From positions 6,014,001 through 6,078,000 of the forward strand of contig OY969783.1 of NCBI GenBank assembly GCA_963702995.1: a stretch of DNA of 64,000 nt. The letters run 5' to 3'. The notes under the pieces are model-generated. The model saw only the letters and a program-made list of their open reading frames with translations, searched no databases and had not been told where the DNA came from. Source of the stretch: MFD04580-c1 sp963702995 (GTDB lineage Bacteria; Planctomycetota; Phycisphaerae; Tepidisphaerales; Tepidisphaeraceae). The translations under genes and the position numbers were made by a program. Shown here one piece after another: positions 61,169 to 64,000 of the stretch (position 1 is the stretch's first letter; each line of letters begins with the position of its first letter).

Positions 61169-62722
61169 ATGAAGCGATTCGCACGGCTCGCCGGTTCGCT
61201 TGCGATGGTCTCTCCGATGCTCGTGTTCCCGGCGGCGGGGGGCGTCGTCCACCTCACCGACGGCACGGTCGTCGAAGGGGAAGTTCATCACACCGATGAG
61301 GGATGGCTGGTGACGACGGTCACCGGCCAGAAGGTGCTGATCCCGGCGGACAAAGTCGCCTCCCTGGATGCCCGCCCTAAAGCGGCGGCCGATACGCCGG
61401 AGCAGGCGCTCGCCTCACTCCGCCGCGCCGCCGATGCCTCTCCCGACATCAAACGGACCCTCGACCGCTACAAGAGCTTCATCGACCAGTATGCCGGCAG
61501 CGTCGTCATTGAGAAGGCCCGGGCGGATGTGGCCATCTGGCAGGATCGGCTCGATCGGAAGATGACCCGCGCCGGCGACAAGTGGCTTACGCCCGAAGAG
61601 CGAGCCGCGATGCGCGACAAGTCTTCCGGCACGGCCGCCGAAGGCCTGCGGCTGATGCGGCAGTCGCACCTGCGGGACGCCGCCCCGGTCCTCGATCAGG
61701 CGATCAACGAAGACCCGCACAACCCCGCCGCCCTCTACCTCCGCGGGATCGTCAATTATCGCCAGGAGCAGCTCCCGCAGGCCCGCAAGAGCTTCGAGGC
61801 CGTGGCGGCGGTCCTCCCCGATCATGCTCCGACGATGAACAACCTGGCCGTCATTCTGTGGCGGCAACGATCGTATGTTGGGGCGCTGAACTTTTACGAC
61901 CGCGCGCTGCTTGCCGCCCCAGCCAGCCGCGAGATCCTGGACAACATGGCCGAGGCGATCAACGCGTTGCCCGAAGAGAGCCGCAACGCGACCGCCACGA
62001 AAAAGGTGTTGCGCCACTTCGCGGAGCGCGACGCGGCCGTCGCGGCCGACCTCGCCAAGCAGGGGCTGGTTCGCTGGGGAGCGACCTGGGTCAACTCGGC
62101 CGACTACGAAAAGCTCCAGGCGGCCGAAAAGGAGATCCAGGGGAAACTAGCGAAGATGTCGGCCGACTATGACGCGATGAGCGCCCGCAACCGCCGCCTC
62201 GAGCAGGACATCGACTATACAACCCAGCTCGCCCGCCGGATGGAGGCTGACTCCTACGGCCGCGACGCCAGCGGCAACACGGTTCGATATCCTCTCTCGC
62301 CGCGCTACTACGACACGCTGCGGGACGCCGCGGCGATGAAATCCGAGCACGACGCGAACCTCATCGAGATGGAGCGGCTGCAGAAGCTGGCCAAGCAAAC
62401 GCAGCAACAGCTTCCGACGCCAAAGTTCAGCGGCCTTCAGAAGCTGATCGACGTGGAGGGAACGCCGCTGCCGCCCACCAGCGCCGACGTCACCGCTCGC
62501 GCCGGTGCCCCCGGCCCGCCCGTCGTCGCCGCGGTGCCGGTCGTCGCCGCGGCGCCGCCGCCGACAGGTCCGCCCGTTGCGCCCGGAGCGGGCGCCCCGG
62601 CACCCGCCGCCCCGGCCGCGGCCGCGAGCTCGACCCAGCCGGCGAGGAAGGTCGTTATCCCGCCCGAGAAACCCAGCATCATGGATATGGATCGGCCGGG
62701 CGCTCGATACCCGAGCCCGTAG
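61169..62722 (+). CDS. Exported TPR-repeat protein with proline/alanine-rich tail
   Basis: This 517-residue protein has a signal peptide ('RLAGSLAMVSPMLVFPAAGG') and a short SH3-like N-terminal beta domain ('VVHLTDGTVVEGEVHHTDEG'). TPR-like helical repeats follow at ~150-260 ('AAPVLDQAINEDPHNPAALY', 'YRQEQLPQARKSFEAVAAVL'). A helical coiled region ('YEKLQAAEKEIQGKLAKMSA') comes next. The last ~90 residues are rich in Ala, Pro and Val. GGAGG five bases before ATG 61169 fixes the start. It is probably a periplasmic scaffold; the partners are unknown. Confidence 0.82.
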   Translation: MKRFARLAGSLAMVSPMLVFPAAGGVVHLTDGTVVEGEVHHTDEGWLVTTVTGQKVLIPADKVASLDARPKAAADTPEQALASLRRAADASPDIKRTLDRYKSFIDQYAGSVVIEKARADVAIWQDRLDRKMTRAGDKWLTPEERAAMRDKSSGTAAEGLRLMRQSHLRDAAPVLDQAINEDPHNPAALYLRGIVNYRQEQLPQARKSFEAVAAVLPDHAPTMNNLAVILWRQRSYVGALNFYDRALLAAPASREILDNMAEAINALPEESRNATATKKVLRHFAERDAAVAADLAKQGLVRWGATWVNSADYEKLQAAEKEIQGKLAKMSADYDAMSARNRRLEQDIDYTTQLARRMEADSYGRDASGNTVRYPLSPRYYDTLRDAAAMKSEHDANLIEMERLQKLAKQTQQQLPTPKFSGLQKLIDVEGTPLPPTSADVTARAGAPGPPVVAAVPVVAAAPPPTGPPVAPGAGAPAPAAPAAAASSTQPARKVVIPPEKPSIMDMDRPGARYPSP

Positions 62723-62765
62723 CCGGCCACTCCATCTAAATCAGCGGGTACGCTTGCGGGTCAAA

Positions 62766-62833
62766 GTGCGGCCGGTGCCCTCACCGGCGGTGTCGGCCAC
62801 ACGCAAAATCCCCGCCGGTGAGGGCACGGTGAA
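62766..62833. repeat. GTGCCCTCACCGGCGG palindromic repeat, copy 2
   Basis: The block shares CGGTGCCCTCACCGGCGGTG and neighbours with 41866-41932, and is itself an inverted repeat (GGTGCCCTCACCGGCGG ... CCGCCGGTGAGGGCAC). Confidence 0.75.
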
Positions 62834-62903
62834 GGCACTGGCGGCACGTCGGCTGGCACGCACCCGCGAGCTCGGGACCACACGGGAGCCGGCCGGGCCG
62901 GTT

Positions 62904-62994
62904 GTAGCAGGCACGCTCCGTGTGCCGTCCGCCCGTCTCCAGCGACGCCGCCGTGCGAGATCAAGGCGGACGGCACATCGACTGTGGCTGCTAC
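62904..62994. repeat. 30-bp inverted repeat (GTAGCAG...GTCCGCC)
   Basis: Arms at 62904-62933 and 62965-62994 match with about five mismatches (GTAGCAGGCACGCTCCGTGT... and complement). Together with the preceding repeat it fills the gap between the TPR gene and hicB, and no gene lies there. Confidence 0.65.
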
Positions 62995-63044
62995 GTGAGC
63001 GGTCGCGGAGGGTCAACTGGATGGGTGGGAATGACTGCGCCGCC

Positions 63045-63302
63045 TCAGGCTTGGCCACGGCATGTGCCCCAGTCCGGCTCGGCCAGCTCCAGCTCCACAG
63101 GCTCCTGAATCCAGGTGGGGTCCAGGCCCATGCGGGCCTCGTCGCGGTGGGTTTCGAGCATCAGGCGGAGGCTTTCCCGGAGGTTCCTGCGGCACTCGTC
63201 GAGGCTCCGGCCCTGGGTGATCGTGCCGGGGACCTCTTCGACCCACCCGACGAACCAGCCGTTCGGCTCCGGTTTGATAATCGTGTGGAAATGCTGCTTC
63301 AT
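63045..63302 (-). CDS. hicB: HicB-family antitoxin-like protein, orphan
   Basis: This 85-residue protein has the HicB fold: 'FHTIIKPEPNGWFVGWVEEV' then 'PGTITQGRSLDECRRNLRES', followed by a helical end. HicB neutralises the HicA mRNA interferase in toxin-antitoxin pairs. No HicA-like gene is visible on either side, so it may be a solitary regulator or a remnant. The C-terminal DNA-binding helix of long HicBs is absent. ATG 63302 gives the family N-terminus; an in-frame upstream Met is less likely. Confidence 0.78.
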   Translation of the reverse strand: MKQHFHTIIKPEPNGWFVGWVEEVPGTITQGRSLDECRRNLRESLRLMLETHRDEARMGLDPTWIQEPVELELAEPDWGTCRGQA

Positions 63303-63439
63303 GTCACCATTTTGTGCCGCCGTCGATCCGACCGTCAAGGTAAACTTTGCCGAATCTAGCGATTGTCCTCGGAGCGCGGCTTCAGATGGCGTCCCTGAAC
63401 ACTACGGCGTTATCTGGTCGATGGAGCGCGACTGGAACA

Positions 63440-63612
63440 TCGAAATCCGAAGCCCGAAATCTAAAGGAATGAGAAATCGGAAAAAGAAGAAACCGGATTC
63501 AAGCGAGAAGTACTGATTTCCACTTTGACTTTGTTGGAGTTCCGTGAGATTTCGCGCTTCGGATTTTCTGATTGGGGAAGGCTTGATCGCCGGATCAGCG
63601 CTGTAGTGTTAA
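63440..63612. repeat. Dispersed 173-bp element, copy B
   Basis: The element aligns over its whole length with the reverse complement of 27613-27783. Both share TCGAAATCCGAAGC, AGAAGAAACCGGAT-CAAGCG, CTTCGGATTT and the end CTGTAGTGTTAA. It overlaps the 3' end of the neighbouring T2SSE_N-domain reading frame. Confidence 0.8.
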
Positions 63613-64000
63613 ATGGCTTCGCGGAGCCGCGGGCGGGCGGCACAGGCGCCGCGCATCGAGCCTTGCCGCAGGCCCCGCCGCCGCAACGCCGCACGGCGGC
63701 CGCAAGCTGGTGCCGCTGGTGGTCCGCGGCGTAGTAGCGTTGAAGGTGGGCGTCCAGATCGGCCGCGTCGGCGAGGACAAACGACACCGGCACTGGCGCG
63801 CGGCGCGGGAGCAGCTCCGCCGCGTGCGCGAGCGAAGCGTCACTGGCCGCGACGATCAGTTGATGTCCCACGACCCGAATCGGTAGCGCCCCGAGCCGGA
63901 CCGCAAGGCTGCCTGGAAGGTACGACGTTGCCTGGGCATCGACTCCGGTCCGCCGAAGTTCCACCCGCGGCGTGCGGCCGATCACTTGCCGCCGCCACGC
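63461..64000 (-). CDS. C-terminal part of a T2SSE_N-domain protein (runs off the right edge)
   Basis: The frame stays open to the right edge, so only the C-terminus is seen. 'SYLPGSLAVRLGALPIRVVG' and 'HQLIVAASDASLAHAAELLP' then 'VPVSFVLADAADLDAHLQRY' match the T2SSE_N (MshEN) domain, which binds c-di-GMP or nucleotides. It is found in GspE/PilB ATPases, but also at the C-terminus of NfrB-like glycosyltransferases. Here it is near the end of the protein, favouring the latter. The last ~45 residues are encoded by the dispersed repeat; the TAA in TAACAC is one base out of frame, so the true end may be near 63612. Confidence 0.55.
   Translation of the reverse strand, partial: AWRRQVIGRTPRVELRRTGVDAQATSYLPGSLAVRLGALPIRVVGHQLIVAASDASLAHAAELLPRRAPVPVSFVLADAADLDAHLQRYYAADHQRHQLAAAVRRCGGGACGKARCAAPVPPARGSAKPFNTTALIRRSSLPQSENPKREISRNSNKVKVEISTSRLNPVSSFSDFSFL

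Noticed and set aside
62741..63246. HicA partner for the HicB gene
   Set aside because: Frames on both sides are antisense or repeat-derived, and none has the HicA dsRBD-like GSHxxY/F pattern.

Overview
The window is GC-rich bacterial chromosome, most likely from a member of the Planctomycetota. The evidence is the set of families that mark that phylum: paired DUF1549/DUF1553 cytochromes and DUF1501 Tat-type proteins (25.0-29.4 kb and 32.0-36.8 kb), a ThuA/discoidin/beta-propeller/HEAT protein with a C-terminal CxxCH heme site (37.2-41.7 kb), a sulfatase, secreted beta-propellers, DUF1080-like proteins, and many short dispersed palindromic repeats between genes. No rRNA, recognisable tRNA or CRISPR array was found.

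Layout. 1-7.5 kb is one end of an HK97-type prophage of lower GC: capsid, a decayed prohead protease, portal, large terminase, HNH endonuclease, two unknown small genes and a winged-helix protein, all on the minus strand, plus a divergent NUMOD4/HNH homing endonuclease. 7.4-14.9 kb holds a 42-aa conserved protein, a possible structured RNA, an Imm26-like protein, DUF5076, a sugar isomerase, a luciferase-like oxidoreductase, a serine hydrolase, a transglutaminase and a membrane protease. 15.1-19.4 kb is a tight five-gene lipid operon: desaturase, BtaA-like DUF3419, GNAT, heme-oxygenase-like diiron oxidase and PAP2. 19.6-43.1 kb is the planctomycete polysaccharide/sulfatase/cytochrome block, ending in a PL10 pectate lyase. 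43.1-45.9 kb has an MnmE-like GTPase and a two-gene unknown module.

46.0-50.5 kb (minus strand) is a type II fatty-acid/polyketide-like operon: dehydratase, ACP, a second dehydratase-like protein, a second ketosynthase, a small membrane protein and a ketosynthase. In each enzyme pair one copy keeps its catalytic residues and the other has lost its histidines. 50.8-55.0 kb encodes an ECF sigma factor, a membrane protein with a dockerin domain, a cohesin-like exported protein and a VIT/VWA protein, so a dockerin-cohesin link to an anti-sigma-like protein is possible. 55.2-58.6 kb encodes a zinc-ribbon pseudokinase, a VWA protein and a divergent adenylosuccinate-synthetase-like enzyme. These three operons and the lipid operon are the best candidates for undescribed systems.

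58.7-60.2 kb is a complete IS of the ISNCY/IS1202 type, with 27-bp terminal inverted repeats and a 16-bp target duplication. After it come a small nested inverted-repeat element, a frameshifted DUF6714 gene, a TPR lipoprotein-like gene, an orphan HicB, and the C-terminus of a protein with a T2SSE_N domain running off the right edge.

Caution on quality: nine apparent single-base frameshifts interrupt otherwise well-conserved genes, and most fall in short G or C runs. This looks more like residual sequencing error than real gene decay. The portal/protease junction is a real-looking deletion and cannot be explained that way.
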